In this document: positions 34,350 to 43,257 of the stretch, piece after piece
How the letters are laid out: every line of letters begins with the position of its first letter
How positions within the stretch are numbered: the first letter of the stretch is position 1
Assembly (NCBI RefSeq): GCF_015265455.1
Contig: NZ_CP054492.1
Span: 62,001 to 126,000 of the forward strand
Length of the DNA: 64,000 bases
Origin: Candidatus Sulfurimonas baltica
GTDB taxonomy: Bacteria > Campylobacterota > Campylobacteria > Campylobacterales > Sulfurimonadaceae
Direction: 5' to 3'
The notes under the pieces: model-generated
What the model was told of the DNA's origin: nothing
Database searches by the model: none
Seen by the model: the letters and a program-made list of their open reading frames with translations, nothing else
Position numbers and translations under genes: made by a program

Positions 34350-35102
34350 ATGAGAAAAATTTTATCTGTATTAACATGCGCAGCAATAGTATCAACAGCT
34401 GCAATGGCTGACATTGCAAGGGTTGAAGTGGGTGCAGGAGCTTGGATGCAAACTCCAGAGGGTACAGCAAGTTACACTGATGGTGTGGCAGACGGTAGTT
34501 ATGTTTCTAGCAAGAAAGACAATACAGAAGGTTATGCTTGGTTGCTACTTAAGCATCCAGTGCCTGTCCTTCCTAATCTTAGGTTGGAGTATGCATCTCT
34601 TAGTGATGAAGGAGTGGTAAGTGGTCAATTCAAAGACTTTGATGTAACAGTAGGTAGTACTACAATGTCTTATGATATGAAACAATATGATATTATCCCA
34701 TACTATAATATTTTAGATAATACAGCTTGGATTACTTTAGATCTTGGTCTGGATATAAAAGTTATAGACATATCTTACGCGGTTGCTCCGGTTGCTGGTA
34801 TCACAGGTGACTTAAGTGGTAGCGAAACAGTAGCAATTCCGCTTCTTTATGCTAGAGCACGTGTTGAAATTCCAACAACAGATATTGGTATTGAGGCAGA
34901 TGTGAAATATATTTCATTTGATTCTAATACTATGTATGATGTAAGGGTAAAAGTAGATTATACTATGGATTTTGTTCCAGTAATTCAACCTGCTTTAGAA
35001 GTTGGATACAGAGTGCAAAAAATAGAGACGGATGATACGACGGACTCAAATTTAAACATTGATTTTTCCGGCATTTACGCAGGTCTTGTATTTCGTTTTT
35101 AA
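34350..35102 (+). CDS. Outer-membrane beta-barrel protein, TIGR04219-like
   Basis: 250 residues. Signal peptide MRKILSVLTCAAIVSTAAMA. The mature protein alternates polar and hydrophobic strands and ends in SGIYAGLVFRF with a C-terminal Phe, the outer-membrane barrel signature. The start of the mature part (DIARVEVGAGAWMQTPEG) and the middle (YAWLLLKHPVPVLPNLRLEY) match what I know of the TIGR04219 family of Campylobacterota and gammaproteobacteria. No substrate is known. Stands alone with its own promoter. Confidence 0.8.
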   Translation: MRKILSVLTCAAIVSTAAMADIARVEVGAGAWMQTPEGTASYTDGVADGSYVSSKKDNTEGYAWLLLKHPVPVLPNLRLEYASLSDEGVVSGQFKDFDVTVGSTTMSYDMKQYDIIPYYNILDNTAWITLDLGLDIKVIDISYAVAPVAGITGDLSGSETVAIPLLYARARVEIPTTDIGIEADVKYISFDSNTMYDVRVKVDYTMDFVPVIQPALEVGYRVQKIETDDTTDSNLNIDFSGIYAGLVFRF

Positions 35103-35107
35103 TAGCC

Positions 35108-35488
35108 CTATCTGTTTGTAATATCCCGATGAAAACCTGCAATTTTTACAGGTTTTTTATCGTCGTTAAAAAAAATATTTCCAATGTCTTCAATTTCTAG
35201 CTCTTCCCCACTTTTAGTGATAAGAGGGTATTGGATAGTGAAGTGAACATATTCAAGTTCTCCAGAGTGATTTTCTAGTACATCATGCATTGCATTATGA
35301 TGGTCAAATCTATTCTCATCAGGGATAAGTCCTAAATAATCAAAATACCCCAGCTTCTCATCTTGAGCAAATCCTAGCCTTTTTTTCCATTCTTTACTAA
35401 GATTAAACTCTTGTTTAAGAATGTCATAGCTCCAGATTCCATCTTTTGAAGAGTTTGCTGAAAATTCAAAATGATTATCGTGTTCCAT
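35108..35488 (-). CDS. Single PAS-domain protein
   Basis: 126 residues. One PAS-fold-3 domain: DGIWSYDILKQEFNLSKEWKKRLGF, then a FDYLGLIPDENRFDHHNAMHD-like region, ending KIAGFHRDITNR as PAS/PAC domains do before an output domain. No output domain follows, and the frame stops cleanly. It may be a stand-alone sensor module or what remains of a longer signalling gene. The ATG is followed by a genuine stop convergent with the outer-membrane protein gene, 5 bp away. Confidence 0.75.
   Translation of the reverse strand: MEHDNHFEFSANSSKDGIWSYDILKQEFNLSKEWKKRLGFAQDEKLGYFDYLGLIPDENRFDHHNAMHDVLENHSGELEYVHFTIQYPLITKSGEELEIEDIGNIFFNDDKKPVKIAGFHRDITNR
35132..35158 (+). terminator. Possible terminator after the outer-membrane protein gene
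   Basis: Stem AAAACCTG / CAGGTTTT with a 9-nt loop and a T-run, 30 bp past the stop. It lies in the coding end of the convergent PAS gene, so it may be fortuitous. Confidence 0.4.
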
Positions 35489-35557
35489 TTATAGCCTTTA
35501 AAATACACCGTTTATTTTAGATTAAAGTATTTTACAAGATAGTTTATATAATACAGC

Positions 35558-36700
35558 TTAGTGAAATTTTATATTAACAGTTGTTCCTACGCTCTCTTTT
35601 GAGGTTAAATCAATTCTAAAATTATACTCTTTAACAATAGAGTCAACTATACTGAGACCAACACCAAAACCGCCAGCATAGCTATTTGCCCTTGTAAATC
35701 TTTTGAAGATTGTGCCAAGTTTATCTTTAGCGATGCCAATCCCTTCATCTTGTATTGAAAAGCTGTTTTGTAGTACGCTGATATATATTTTTTTATTTGG
35801 AGGTGAGTATTTTATTGCATTGCTTAGAAGGTTGTTAATAAGCATTTTTGCTTTAGTTGGAGCCATGGTGAGAGTACATGTGGTTTTTTTAAACTCTACA
35901 ATTATATTTTTTTTCTCCAAGAGCTCATTAAAATATTTAATACTTTCATTTACAACAGAGACAAAATTTAATTCTACTGCTTCTTCACTTTTTGCATCAA
36001 AACTTAAGAAACTTAAAGATGAGTATATGTCATAGAGCTGTTTTGTACTGATAGAGATGTTCTGTATAATCTTTTCATCATATATTTTTTTATTTTTTGC
36101 TCTTGAAGTACTCATCATAAGGGCAGTAATTGGCGTATTTAGCTCATGTGTTGTGTCTTTTACAAACTCCTCTATCTCATGCATCTTGTCTTTTATGGGA
36201 CGCAAAAATATATATGAGAGTATTACAGAAATAATTATAATGATTATCCCAACAAAAATTGAAGTGATAATAACCTTATTTCTTAATTTTGTGACACTTT
36301 GTGTGAACTCATTGCTCTGTACTGCAACATAATCAATGCCAAGGTGTCCTGCTGTCCTTTTTGATACTAGAGTAAATGTATCACCTTCCATATAGTACTC
36401 TTTTGACAAATCTACTTTTTGTATGTTTTGCCCATCAATCAATTTATATTTATTATCATATAGAGCTACTGTTGCATTCTCAAAGCTATCAAGAATAAAC
36501 TTATTATCCATCATATGGGCTTTAATAATAGACGAACTTACTCTATCGGAAATGTGGTTCATCTTGTAGTAGTTGTTTTGCATCTCTATAGTTTTTTGTG
36601 AAGTGTAGAACCAGTAGCTTGCAAAAAGTAAAAATATAAATGAAGAGAGAAGGTAGAGGGTTAAAAAAGAGTAAAATGATTTTTTTGTTATGTTATTCAT
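35558..36700 (-). CDS. Sensor histidine kinase
   Basis: 380 residues from the ATG at 36700, chosen over a TTG at 36712 because the latter would have its ribosome site too close. Transmembrane helix near 10-32, a periplasmic domain of about 100 residues and a second helix at about 146-168. HisKA follows with the phospho-accepting His at about 185 in DTTHELNTPI, then HATPase with NLLSNAIKYSP, DEGIGIAKD and GGFGVGLSIV. It overlaps the response-regulator gene by 8 bp, so the two form a cognate pair. The signal is unknown. Confidence 0.9.
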   Translation of the reverse strand: MNNITKKSFYSFLTLYLLSSFIFLLFASYWFYTSQKTIEMQNNYYKMNHISDRVSSSIIKAHMMDNKFILDSFENATVALYDNKYKLIDGQNIQKVDLSKEYYMEGDTFTLVSKRTAGHLGIDYVAVQSNEFTQSVTKLRNKVIITSIFVGIIIIIISVILSYIFLRPIKDKMHEIEEFVKDTTHELNTPITALMMSTSRAKNKKIYDEKIIQNISISTKQLYDIYSSLSFLSFDAKSEEAVELNFVSVVNESIKYFNELLEKKNIIVEFKKTTCTLTMAPTKAKMLINNLLSNAIKYSPPNKKIYISVLQNSFSIQDEGIGIAKDKLGTIFKRFTRANSYAGGFGVGLSIVDSIVKEYNFRIDLTSKESVGTTVNIKFH

Positions 36701-37346
36701 AAGTGTACCCAACCCCTCTTACTGTTTGTATTTTATCTTTTCCTATCATTTCGCGCAGAGTTCTTATGTGAGAGCGTATAGTTGCATCACTTGGTATATG
36801 GTCAAAATCCCAAATATTTTGAATTAACTCATCATTAGTAATTACTCGTTTTTGATTTTTTAAAAAGTAAAACAACATCTCACCGTCTTTTTGACCCAAA
36901 GAGAAGATATTTGAGTTTTTATTTACTTGTCGTAGATCTGGTAAATAGAAGATGCCCTCGGAGATAAAAATTTGAGTTTTGTTGTCAATATTGAAAAGTT
37001 TTTTTGTGTTTAGTATGCGGGCATTTAGCTCTTCAAGCTCAAAAGGTTTTTTTATATAGTCATGAGCGCCAAGCTCAAAGGCCTTTTTCAAATAAGCAGT
37101 ATCTGTGTATGCCGTTATAAATATAGTTGGGGTTGTGTCATTGAATTCTCTTAGTTCGGCTAAAAGCTCAAGTCCATTTTTTCCAGCTACATTAATGTCA
37201 AATATAAAAAGATCATACTTTGCGGAATCTAATTTTTTATATACTTCTTCGGAATTGTAAGCATAATCTACATCCCATGACTCAGATAAATAATCTAGTA
37301 AAATATCAGATAAAACAGCATCATCTTCCATCAAAAGTATTTTCAT
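36693..37346 (-). CDS. Response regulator, OmpR/PhoB type
   Basis: 217 residues from the ATG at 37346, which gives the canonical start MKILLMEDD; the ATG at 37361 would overlap the upstream gene. Receiver domain with the acidic pair D8/D9, phospho-Asp50 in FIFDINVAGKNG and the conserved Lys in IKKPF. The C-terminal winged-helix domain (about 125-217) has IWDFDHIPSDATIRSHIRTLREMIG and ends VRGVGYTYE. It controls transcription in answer to the downstream kinase. Confidence 0.92.
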   Translation of the reverse strand: MKILLMEDDAVLSDILLDYLSESWDVDYAYNSEEVYKKLDSAKYDLFIFDINVAGKNGLELLAELREFNDTTPTIFITAYTDTAYLKKAFELGAHDYIKKPFELEELNARILNTKKLFNIDNKTQIFISEGIFYLPDLRQVNKNSNIFSLGQKDGEMLFYFLKNQKRVITNDELIQNIWDFDHIPSDATIRSHIRTLREMIGKDKIQTVRGVGYTYE

Positions 37347-37348
37347 CT

Positions 37349-37900
37349 TTAGTCCATCCATTTCCTAGGGTCATAGCCGTCACTAGGGCGTTTTACTAAC
37401 TCTTTTGAGATTGCTTTTATCATAGTCATTACTTCAGTGCCATCAGTTGGACTTTTACCTAGCGACTCTTCTATCTTGCTAAAACCAAATTTTTCAAAGT
37501 AACTCACTGTTTTGTTATTGTTCAAAACACTTACGCTTATGTTTTCATATAGTGAGCCTGCTTCCAAGATGAGTTGCTCAAGCATTGAAGAGCCTACCCC
37601 TTCTCCCCTAAACTCAGGCTTAACTCCTATCGTCAGCACCGGAGTATTGTCGTTTACATATCCGTTTGCATTATCATCTTCTTTGAGTAAACGCAGCCAG
37701 ATTGCCCCGGCAATTTTATTCTCTTTGAGGGCATATAGCCCCAAGTCTCTGTTTGTTAGTCCATAGTTTTGGGTATATTTTTCAAGTTCACAAATATCAT
37801 CTACAGTTTTTGCAACTTCATCTAAGCGATAAGCAAAGTGGAGCATATCCTCTGCAATTTTTTGTTCTGTAGATCGGAGAAAATATAAAGTAACACTCAA
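37349..37900 (-). CDS. GNAT-family N-acetyltransferase
   Basis: 183 residues. Acetyl-CoA-binding loop seen in VKPEFRGEGVGSSMLEQLI, followed by the terminal SVLNNNKTVSYFEKFGF typical of GNAT enzymes. The N-terminal 40 residues are an added helical part. Substrate unknown. It is 2 bp upstream of the response regulator and overlaps the small gene at 37897 by 4 bp, so the four genes form one operon. Confidence 0.85.
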   Translation of the reverse strand: MSVTLYFLRSTEQKIAEDMLHFAYRLDEVAKTVDDICELEKYTQNYGLTNRDLGLYALKENKIAGAIWLRLLKEDDNANGYVNDNTPVLTIGVKPEFRGEGVGSSMLEQLILEAGSLYENISVSVLNNNKTVSYFEKFGFSKIEESLGKSPTDGTEVMTMIKAISKELVKRPSDGYDPRKWMD

Positions 37901-38103
37901 AGTTGCTCAGTTCTTGTAGTTATATCAATGCCTACCTCTTTAAGCTTATACCCAATCTCCACTATGATATCTCTATATTTTTCAGTCTCCATGAAACCTT
38001 CATACGCATCCATCTTTTTATCAGCAACCTTTTCAGCAATGTTCTCTATACTTAGTAATGCTCTCTCAAGTCTTGATTCTAACTCTTCTACAGGCTCTCT
38101 CAT
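37897..38103 (-). CDS. Small helical protein of unknown function
   Basis: 68 residues, highly charged, predicted as two or three amphipathic helices (MREPVEELESRLERALLSIE; ETEKYRDIIVEIGYKLKEVG). No membrane part or metal motif. First gene of the operon with the GNAT enzyme (ATGA overlap) and the two-component system. I do not recognise the family. Confidence 0.7.
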   Translation of the reverse strand: MREPVEELESRLERALLSIENIAEKVADKKMDAYEGFMETEKYRDIIVEIGYKLKEVGIDITTRTEQL

Positions 38104-38177
38104 AATTGTCCTTAATGATTATTGTTGATGTTATTATACTACAAAACTATTTGCTCTTTACACAAACACTACACACT

Positions 38178-38190
38178 TATAATATATAAT
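38178..38190 (+). promoter_or_regulatory. Tandem TATAAT boxes upstream of the KCG-repeat gene
   Basis: TATAAT at 38178-38183 and again at 38185-38190, 28-35 bp before the ATG at 38218; AAGGA lies between. Confidence 0.5.
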
Positions 38191-38217
38191 TTTTACACCA
38201 AAATATAAGGAAAAATA

Positions 38218-38550
38218 ATGAAGACTCTAAAATTATCGGCACTCTTACTAAGTGCAGCTCTATTTACAGGGGTTGGTGTGACAACTCTGAGCGCGAAGTG
38301 TGGTGGGGCAGAAAAACAAGCTCCTAAGGAATCAATGAAATGTGGTGCGGGTAAGTGCGGAGACTCAATGAAGTCTGCAAATAAGTGCGCTGAAAAGAAC
38401 TGCGACATTAAAGACTGTGATGGAACTAAGTGCAAAGACGGTAAAAAAGGGACAATGAAATGTGGCGGTGAAAAAGGGACAATGAAATGTGGAGGAGACA
38501 AAGAAGCTCCTAAAAAAACAATGAAATGTGGCACTGGTAAGTGCGGTTGA
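38218..38550 (+). CDS. Secreted Cys-rich KCG-repeat protein, possible RiPP or metal-binding precursor
   Basis: 110 residues. Signal peptide at about 1-26 (ends LSAKCGG). The mature part is low-complexity with 11 Cys, mostly in MKCGAGKCG, MKCGG, MKCGG and a final MKCGTGKCG, plus a central NKCAEKNCDIKDC segment. It resembles Cys-rich precursors such as HvfA, whose EGKCG-type repeats are modified by DUF692 enzymes to bind copper; that link is by pattern only. No DUF692 or DUF2063 gene is in the window. A second KCG protein closes the copper-efflux operon at 47526. Stands alone with its own promoter and terminator. Confidence 0.75.
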   Translation: MKTLKLSALLLSAALFTGVGVTTLSAKCGGAEKQAPKESMKCGAGKCGDSMKSANKCAEKNCDIKDCDGTKCKDGKKGTMKCGGEKGTMKCGGDKEAPKKTMKCGTGKCG

Positions 38551-38588
38551 TTTAAAAATTTATCTAACTCTTCTTAAAATAGTATTTA

Positions 38589-38612
38589 AGAGAGTTTGCT
38601 TTTAAACTCTCT
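38589..38612. terminator. Hairpin between convergent genes
   Basis: Nine-bp stem AGAGAGTTT / AAACTCTCT with a 6-nt loop, between the KCG gene and the convergent chemoreceptor gene. T-runs are weak on both sides, so it may act as a bidirectional terminator of modest strength. Confidence 0.6.
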
Positions 38613-38614
38613 GA

Positions 38615-40261
38615 TTATGTTTTAAATTGAGATAATTTTTGAGTTAATGCTTTAGCATTATTATCAAGAATTTTCATCTCATCTGATATAACTTTTGTTG
38701 TTTGAACATCACTGTCGACGTTTGTCTTAATCTCACCAATTTTAGTAATGATGTGGTTCGTACTATCTCCAGTTTTATTAAGAGCATCTAGCGAAGTATT
38801 CATCGCAATTGTTGTTTCGTTCATTGTCATAACTGTATTTTCAATCTGCTCTTTTGCGTTTGATGAAATTTCTGCTATTTTTTGGATATTTTTACCATTG
38901 GAACTCATCTTCTCGCTTGCCTCATTGATTGATTGAACTATCACACTTACAGTAGAATTTATTTCAACTAAACTTTTTTGTGTTCTTTCAGCCAGCTTTC
39001 TTACCTCATCTGCAACAACGGCAAATCCACGTCCATGCTCACCCGCACGTGCAGCTTCAATAGCGGCATTTAGAGCAAGAAGGTTTGTTTGATCGGCTAT
39101 ATCTCCGATAATAGTAAGAACCTCTGTTATTTGTTGAGCATCATTGCTTAGAGTTGATAAATCATCCACTAAACCCATTTCAATTTCAGCACTTTTCTGC
39201 ACCTCTTCTATCATTTGAACGATGTTTTTACTTGCATCATCAAGTATTTGACTTACTTTTGCTATATCTTCCCTTACAATGTCAGCATCATCCATAGCCT
39301 CTTTTATCATAATGACTGTTTTTTCACCGAATTCGGTTGTGTCTTTGATTATGTTTGCTGTGCTATTCATACTATTTGTCATGTTGACAAAATGGGCATC
39401 TATTTCATTTACAACTCTTTTGTTGTCGTCAGCACTGTTTTTAGAGTCGTTTATAGCTTCTCGCGTAGATGAAATCAGACTGTTTAATTTTGAATAAACA
39501 TTGGAAATTTCATTCTTTTTTAGTCCAGCTTTTATGAAAGTAAAGTCTTTTGCACTTTCTATGCCTTCAACATCCTCTCGTAAGGTATTTAATGATTTTT
39601 GGATAACCAAAACAAATGCCGTACTAAGTGCTATATTTAAAAAGAACGCAACTAAAGCAATTATTATAACGTTTGATTGTGAGTTGCTTAGGTATTCTCC
39701 AAATGTTGATATTTGCTTGTTTAATGACTTATTTGAGAATTCTATAAGATGATTAAGCTCATCTTTTGTTTTAAGTGCAACCGAGTTGTACGAGCCAATA
39801 GCATCAACTTTATCTTCAGCATCTGCATCGGGGTCTGTAAACTCTCTAACCATGCCAACGCCTATAGTACCAAGTGCTTTTGTCCTGAGTTCAATATTTT
39901 CGATTATTTTTTTTAATTCGTTAAATTCTTCTTCTAAAGATAGTTTTTTAAGTTCTAAAACAGATTTTTTTATATCTTGTTGAATTTTATCATTTTTTGA
40001 TTTATAATCACTTTGAAGTGCAAGCTGCGATGAAGCAGCTGTTAAAAAGACATTTTGTAATGATGTGATGGACTCACCGATATCATTAGAGATATCGATA
40101 AGGTATAGCTGTTTTGATTTAAGCTGCTCAAAGTTACTTTTTGAAGCACTAAAGGCAGTATAGCTAACAGCACTTGTTATGCTTAAAAATAGTAAGCCCC
40201 AAAGAACTATGCTAATTATTTTAAACTTAATAGTTAGTCTACTAATTAATTCCATCAACAT
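38615..40261 (-). CDS. Methyl-accepting chemotaxis protein
   Basis: 548 residues. Transmembrane helices at about 15-35 and 195-215 enclose a helical periplasmic ligand domain (four-helix-bundle type, about 40-190). The cytoplasmic signalling hairpin tip reads [20 protein letters not shown], with the usual [21 protein letters not shown] domain is not obvious after the second helix. AAGG stands 8 bp before the first ATG, supporting this start. Ligand unknown. Confidence 0.92.
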   Translation of the reverse strand: MLMELISRLTIKFKIISIVLWGLLFLSITSAVSYTAFSASKSNFEQLKSKQLYLIDISNDIGESITSLQNVFLTAASSQLALQSDYKSKNDKIQQDIKKSVLELKKLSLEEEFNELKKIIENIELRTKALGTIGVGMVREFTDPDADAEDKVDAIGSYNSVALKTKDELNHLIEFSNKSLNKQISTFGEYLSNSQSNVIIIALVAFFLNIALSTAFVLVIQKSLNTLREDVEGIESAKDFTFIKAGLKKNEISNVYSKLNSLISSTREAINDSKNSADDNKRVVNEIDAHFVNMTNSMNSTANIIKDTTEFGEKTVIMIKEAMDDADIVREDIAKVSQILDDASKNIVQMIEEVQKSAEIEMGLVDDLSTLSNDAQQITEVLTIIGDIADQTNLLALNAAIEAARAGEHGRGFAVVADEVRKLAERTQKSLVEINSTVSVIVQSINEASEKMSSNGKNIQKIAEISSNAKEQIENTVMTMNETTIAMNTSLDALNKTGDSTNHIITKIGEIKTNVDSDVQTTKVISDEMKILDNNAKALTQKLSQFKT

Positions 40262-40282
40262 TATATATGCCTTTTTATATTT

Positions 40283-41737
40283 TTAGTAAGTTACGTTAAA
40301 AACTAAATAATAATTGCTTAGTTTATCTATAGCACCCATTTGAAATCCAGTGACACCCATCATAGTTGCTGCTTGATTAGCTTGAGACATTGACATAGGT
40401 GCACCAACTTGGAAACCACTCATAGTATAATCATAATCAATCATCTCTGCACCAATACGAATATGTGCAAAACGGTTAATAGGTTGAATATAGTAAACCT
40501 CAATAGCATCACCGCGAGCCGCAAGCTTGTTTGTTAAAGAGTTTGAAGCTTGAGTAAAGTTAAACCAGTTTTTACTACCTTTGTTATATTCAATACCTAT
40601 ACGAGGATTATTCATAGACTCAAAAGGCATAGTGTATCTAGTACCTACCCAAAAAGCATTACCACTTTTTGTTGATGTATCACCAGGAGTATTTGTTAAA
40701 AATCCCATAGGTGGATTAGTCATGCTTATTGGGCTTTTAGGATCCATTAAACCATATGCGCCGTTAGGTTTAACTTTTGAAACAGCATAATGAGCAAAGA
40801 AGTCAATACCTGTGCTCTTGATGTTTGTAAACTCTAACATAGCAGTAGAAAGCTGAAGATCACCAATACTTGCATTACCTGGAGTCATCGCTACAACATC
40901 CTTAGTCAATAGTGTACTAAGTTGTAGTAATGAACCTTCCATTCCTAGACCTGTTTCAAAGAAAGTACCATAATAGTTCATATCTTCCATAGCATCACCA
41001 AGATGATTTCCTACATAGCTTCCAGGTTGACTATCTTGAGAACCTTTTCCATAAGCTAGTCTAAGAGACATTCCATTAACGCCAGATACTTTTTGTAAGT
41101 TAAGAGTAGCAACGATTGAATCTGCAATAGCATCAAAGCTAAGTGCTGAGTATGTTGCCTTACGAACACCGTTGTCTTTGTACTGGTGAGAAGGACCATC
41201 TGAAGTAGGACCACGACCAATTGTAAATGTTACAGGAATATCACCTTTAATTGCTGTCCAATCTACATATGCTCTTTCTACAAAAAGAGTAGAGTCGTTA
41301 GGTCTTCTACCTTGAATCATATCAACATTAGACATAGTGTTTATATTACCAACACCATCTCCAGCCCAGTTTTTATACATACTAAGGCGAGCTTTAAACT
41401 TCATGTCATCAGTCATTTGTGAACTAAGGTTTAATCTTAAACGGTTAGTCCACAAGTTGTTGTCTTTTGAGCTTTTACCAGTAGCATCTTTTGCATCAAA
41501 GTTGTTCATTTGTGTACGAAAGTCAAGACCAAACTGGATTTTATCAGTCATAGTTAGTGTTTCAACTTCATCAATACGCTCTTCTAGCTCATCATTAACA
41601 TCAAGCTGAGAATTTTTTAGTTCATTAATCTGTTTTTGAAGACTATCTATTTTTGAATTTATATCATCTGATGCATTTGCATTCATAGCTAAAGCTAGAA
41701 TAGATGCCGCTAAACTTAATTTCATTACTTTTTTCAT
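40283..41737 (-). CDS. DUF3373-type outer-membrane porin-like protein
   Basis: 484 residues from the ATG at 41737, which has GGAG at 7 bp; the ATG at 41749 is less well placed. Signal peptide to ..MNANA, a short coiled coil (residues about 18-50, KIDSLQKQINELKN), then a long beta-barrel-like part with FGLDFRTQMNNFDAK, GRGPTSDGP and WVGTRYTMPF. The last residues, YYLVFNVTY, end in an aromatic as barrels do. Family function is unknown; a passive porin is likely. Forms a pair with the small exported protein upstream. Confidence 0.75.
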   Translation of the reverse strand: MKKVMKLSLAASILALAMNANASDDINSKIDSLQKQINELKNSQLDVNDELEERIDEVETLTMTDKIQFGLDFRTQMNNFDAKDATGKSSKDNNLWTNRLRLNLSSQMTDDMKFKARLSMYKNWAGDGVGNINTMSNVDMIQGRRPNDSTLFVERAYVDWTAIKGDIPVTFTIGRGPTSDGPSHQYKDNGVRKATYSALSFDAIADSIVATLNLQKVSGVNGMSLRLAYGKGSQDSQPGSYVGNHLGDAMEDMNYYGTFFETGLGMEGSLLQLSTLLTKDVVAMTPGNASIGDLQLSTAMLEFTNIKSTGIDFFAHYAVSKVKPNGAYGLMDPKSPISMTNPPMGFLTNTPGDTSTKSGNAFWVGTRYTMPFESMNNPRIGIEYNKGSKNWFNFTQASNSLTNKLAARGDAIEVYYIQPINRFAHIRIGAEMIDYDYTMSGFQVGAPMSMSQANQAATMMGVTGFQMGAIDKLSNYYLVFNVTY

Positions 41738-41751
41738 TTTAAACTCCATCT

Positions 41752-42009
41752 TTATATACCTGCTGCTTCAGGATGATCAGAATCCGCTGCATGACTTGTT
41801 AAATACTTTTTTAAAGCAGTTTTATCTGCATCAGACAATTTGTCTATGCCATATTTTGCCATCTTTTTGTCTTTTTCGAAGACTTTTTCCCACTGTGTTA
41901 TGGCCTTTGAACTAGCGTTTAAACCAAGTTGAACCGCAAGCTCCTTGCCACCGGCAAATGATAACGTTGCAACAACAGACAAGGCTAAAAATAAACGAAA
42001 AATTTTCAT
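41752..42009 (-). CDS. Small exported protein
   Basis: 85 residues. Signal peptide MKIFRLFLALSVVATLSFA, then a lysine-rich helical mature part (GGKELAVQLGLNASSKAITQ, then KYGIDKLSDADKTALKKYL) ending HAADSDHPEAAGI. The LSDADKTALKKYL segment recalls small c-type cytochromes, but there is no CxxCH, so it binds no haem c. It precedes the DUF3373 gene by about 14 bp and is probably co-transcribed. Function unknown. Confidence 0.7.
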   Translation of the reverse strand: MKIFRLFLALSVVATLSFAGGKELAVQLGLNASSKAITQWEKVFEKDKKMAKYGIDKLSDADKTALKKYLTSHAADSDHPEAAGI

Positions 42010-42265
42010 TGTTAACTTCCTTAGTAATATAGTGTTGAAATTATATCATAAAGTATTCGTTAATTTTCTTAAACAAATAAAATATATAATCCAGCATTAT
42101 ATAACATTTTTAAACTTGCCCTAAAATCCTCATAAAGAGTTTTAAAATATTTTTAAGAGGTCAAGCCTTTAAACTCTTTCTCAGCCAAGTGCATCATAAA
42201 TAATTGGATAATTGATCAGAAGCTTCAATTATTTCTTACTACACAAAGAGTGCACGCTCTATAAG

Positions 42266-42271
42266 TATAAT
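42266..42271 (+). promoter_or_regulatory. -10 box TATAAT for the DoxX operon
   Basis: 31 bp before the ATG at 42302, with AAGGAG between. The rest of the 292-bp gap holds two inverted repeats, AAAGAGTTT/AAACTCTTT (42134-42142, 42171-42179) and AATAATTG/CAATTATT (42199-42206, 42226-42233), of unknown meaning. Confidence 0.5.
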
Positions 42272-42301
42272 TTTAAGCTAAAGTGCATAAAGGAGTCTAT
42301 T

Positions 42302-42742
42302 ATGAAACTCAAAGAGTTGTATATGAATTTTTCACATGTAGGTGATTTATTTAAACCACTTTCTTTGCTTATAGCAAGGTTAATAGTTGCTTACGGGTTT
42401 TACGAGCCGGCTATGATGAAGTGGAAAAGTATTGAGAATGTTGCTGAGTGGTTTGGCTCAATGGGAATTCCTCTGCCTCTTTTAAATGCTTATATGGCAG
42501 CTACAACAGAGATAGTAGGGGTAGTATTGCTCACTTTAGGGCTATTTACAAGGGCTATATCTTTGCCTCTTATAGTTGTGATGATTGTTGCAATTGTAAC
42601 GGTGCATCTCCCACATGGATTTTCAGCAGGAGAGAATGGTTTTGAGATTCCGCTTTACTATATGATATTTTTATTTATCTTTGTTTCCAACGGAGCAGGG
42701 AAGTATAGTTTGGATAGATTGATATTTGGCGAGAAAAATTAG
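42302..42742 (+). CDS. DoxX-family membrane protein
   Basis: 146 residues from the ATG at 42302 (AAGGAG 6 bp upstream); longer readings lack a ribosome site. Four hydrophobic helices, with the family pattern LLIARLIVAYGFYEPAMMKW, ATTEIVGVVLLTLGLFTR and a HLPHGFSAGENGFE loop. DoxX proteins are inner-membrane proteins tied to oxidative or thiol metabolism and often accompany oxidoreductases; here a GMC oxidoreductase and its small subunit follow. Confidence 0.85.
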   Translation: MKLKELYMNFSHVGDLFKPLSLLIARLIVAYGFYEPAMMKWKSIENVAEWFGSMGIPLPLLNAYMAATTEIVGVVLLTLGLFTRAISLPLIVVMIVAIVTVHLPHGFSAGENGFEIPLYYMIFLFIFVSNGAGKYSLDRLIFGEKN

Positions 42743-42753
42743 TATAATAAACT

Positions 42754-43257
42754 ATGATTTTTAATTCACGCAGATTATTTTTAAAAAATAGCTTTCTAAG
42801 TTCAGTTGTATTTGTTACATGTGGGAGTGAACTCTTTGGTGCTGTTACTCCAATGCAGACTATCTCTATGGTGCAGGGTGATTTATTCCCCTCTACCCCA
42901 TTGTTCCCACATACTAAAGAGATAAACGCAACTTACTACCTAACTCAGATACTCTCTCACTCCCGTGTCACTGATGAAGATAAAGCTTTTATAAAAGATG
43001 GAGTTAAGTGGCTCAATGAAGAGGCGGTTTTAAAGTATAAAAAACTATACTCAGCGCTCTCATGGCAACAGCGGCAGGAGACACTAAAAGATATAGCAGA
43101 GACAAATTGGGGAGAGAGTTGGATTAAAACTATTATGAATTATCTGTTTGAAGCTATGCTCGGAGATCCGATTTATGGCGGGAATAAGGGTCAGGTAGGC
43201 TGGAAATGGCTAAATCATAAATCTGGATTACCAAGACCAAAAAAGGCACTTTTGTGA
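42754..43257 (+). CDS. Gluconate 2-dehydrogenase subunit 3-like protein
   Basis: 167 residues. The N-terminus SRRLFLKNSFLSSVVFV has a Tat-like SRRxFLK motif and a hydrophobic stretch, so export of the folded protein with its GMC partner is likely. The rest matches the small gamma subunit of membrane gluconate or sorbitol dehydrogenases (YYLTQILSHSRVTDEDKAFI; DPIYGGNKGQVGWKWLNH). Overlaps the GMC gene by 4 bp (GTGA). Confidence 0.82.
   Translation: MIFNSRRLFLKNSFLSSVVFVTCGSELFGAVTPMQTISMVQGDLFPSTPLFPHTKEINATYYLTQILSHSRVTDEDKAFIKDGVKWLNEEAVLKYKKLYSALSWQQRQETLKDIAETNWGESWIKTIMNYLFEAMLGDPIYGGNKGQVGWKWLNHKSGLPRPKKALL

Noticed and set aside
42134-42179. AAAGAGTTT/AAACTCTTT inverted repeat as a terminator
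   Set aside because: The 28-nt loop and lack of a T-run make it a poor terminator; it lies in a gap between divergent genes where no transcript should end.
42302-42742. DoxX gene as part of a RiPP metallophore cluster with the KCG proteins
   Set aside because: HvfA/bufferin-type clusters do include DoxX genes, but here the KCG genes are 4-5 kb away on either side and the DoxX gene is in an operon with a GMC oxidoreductase. No DUF692 gene is present.
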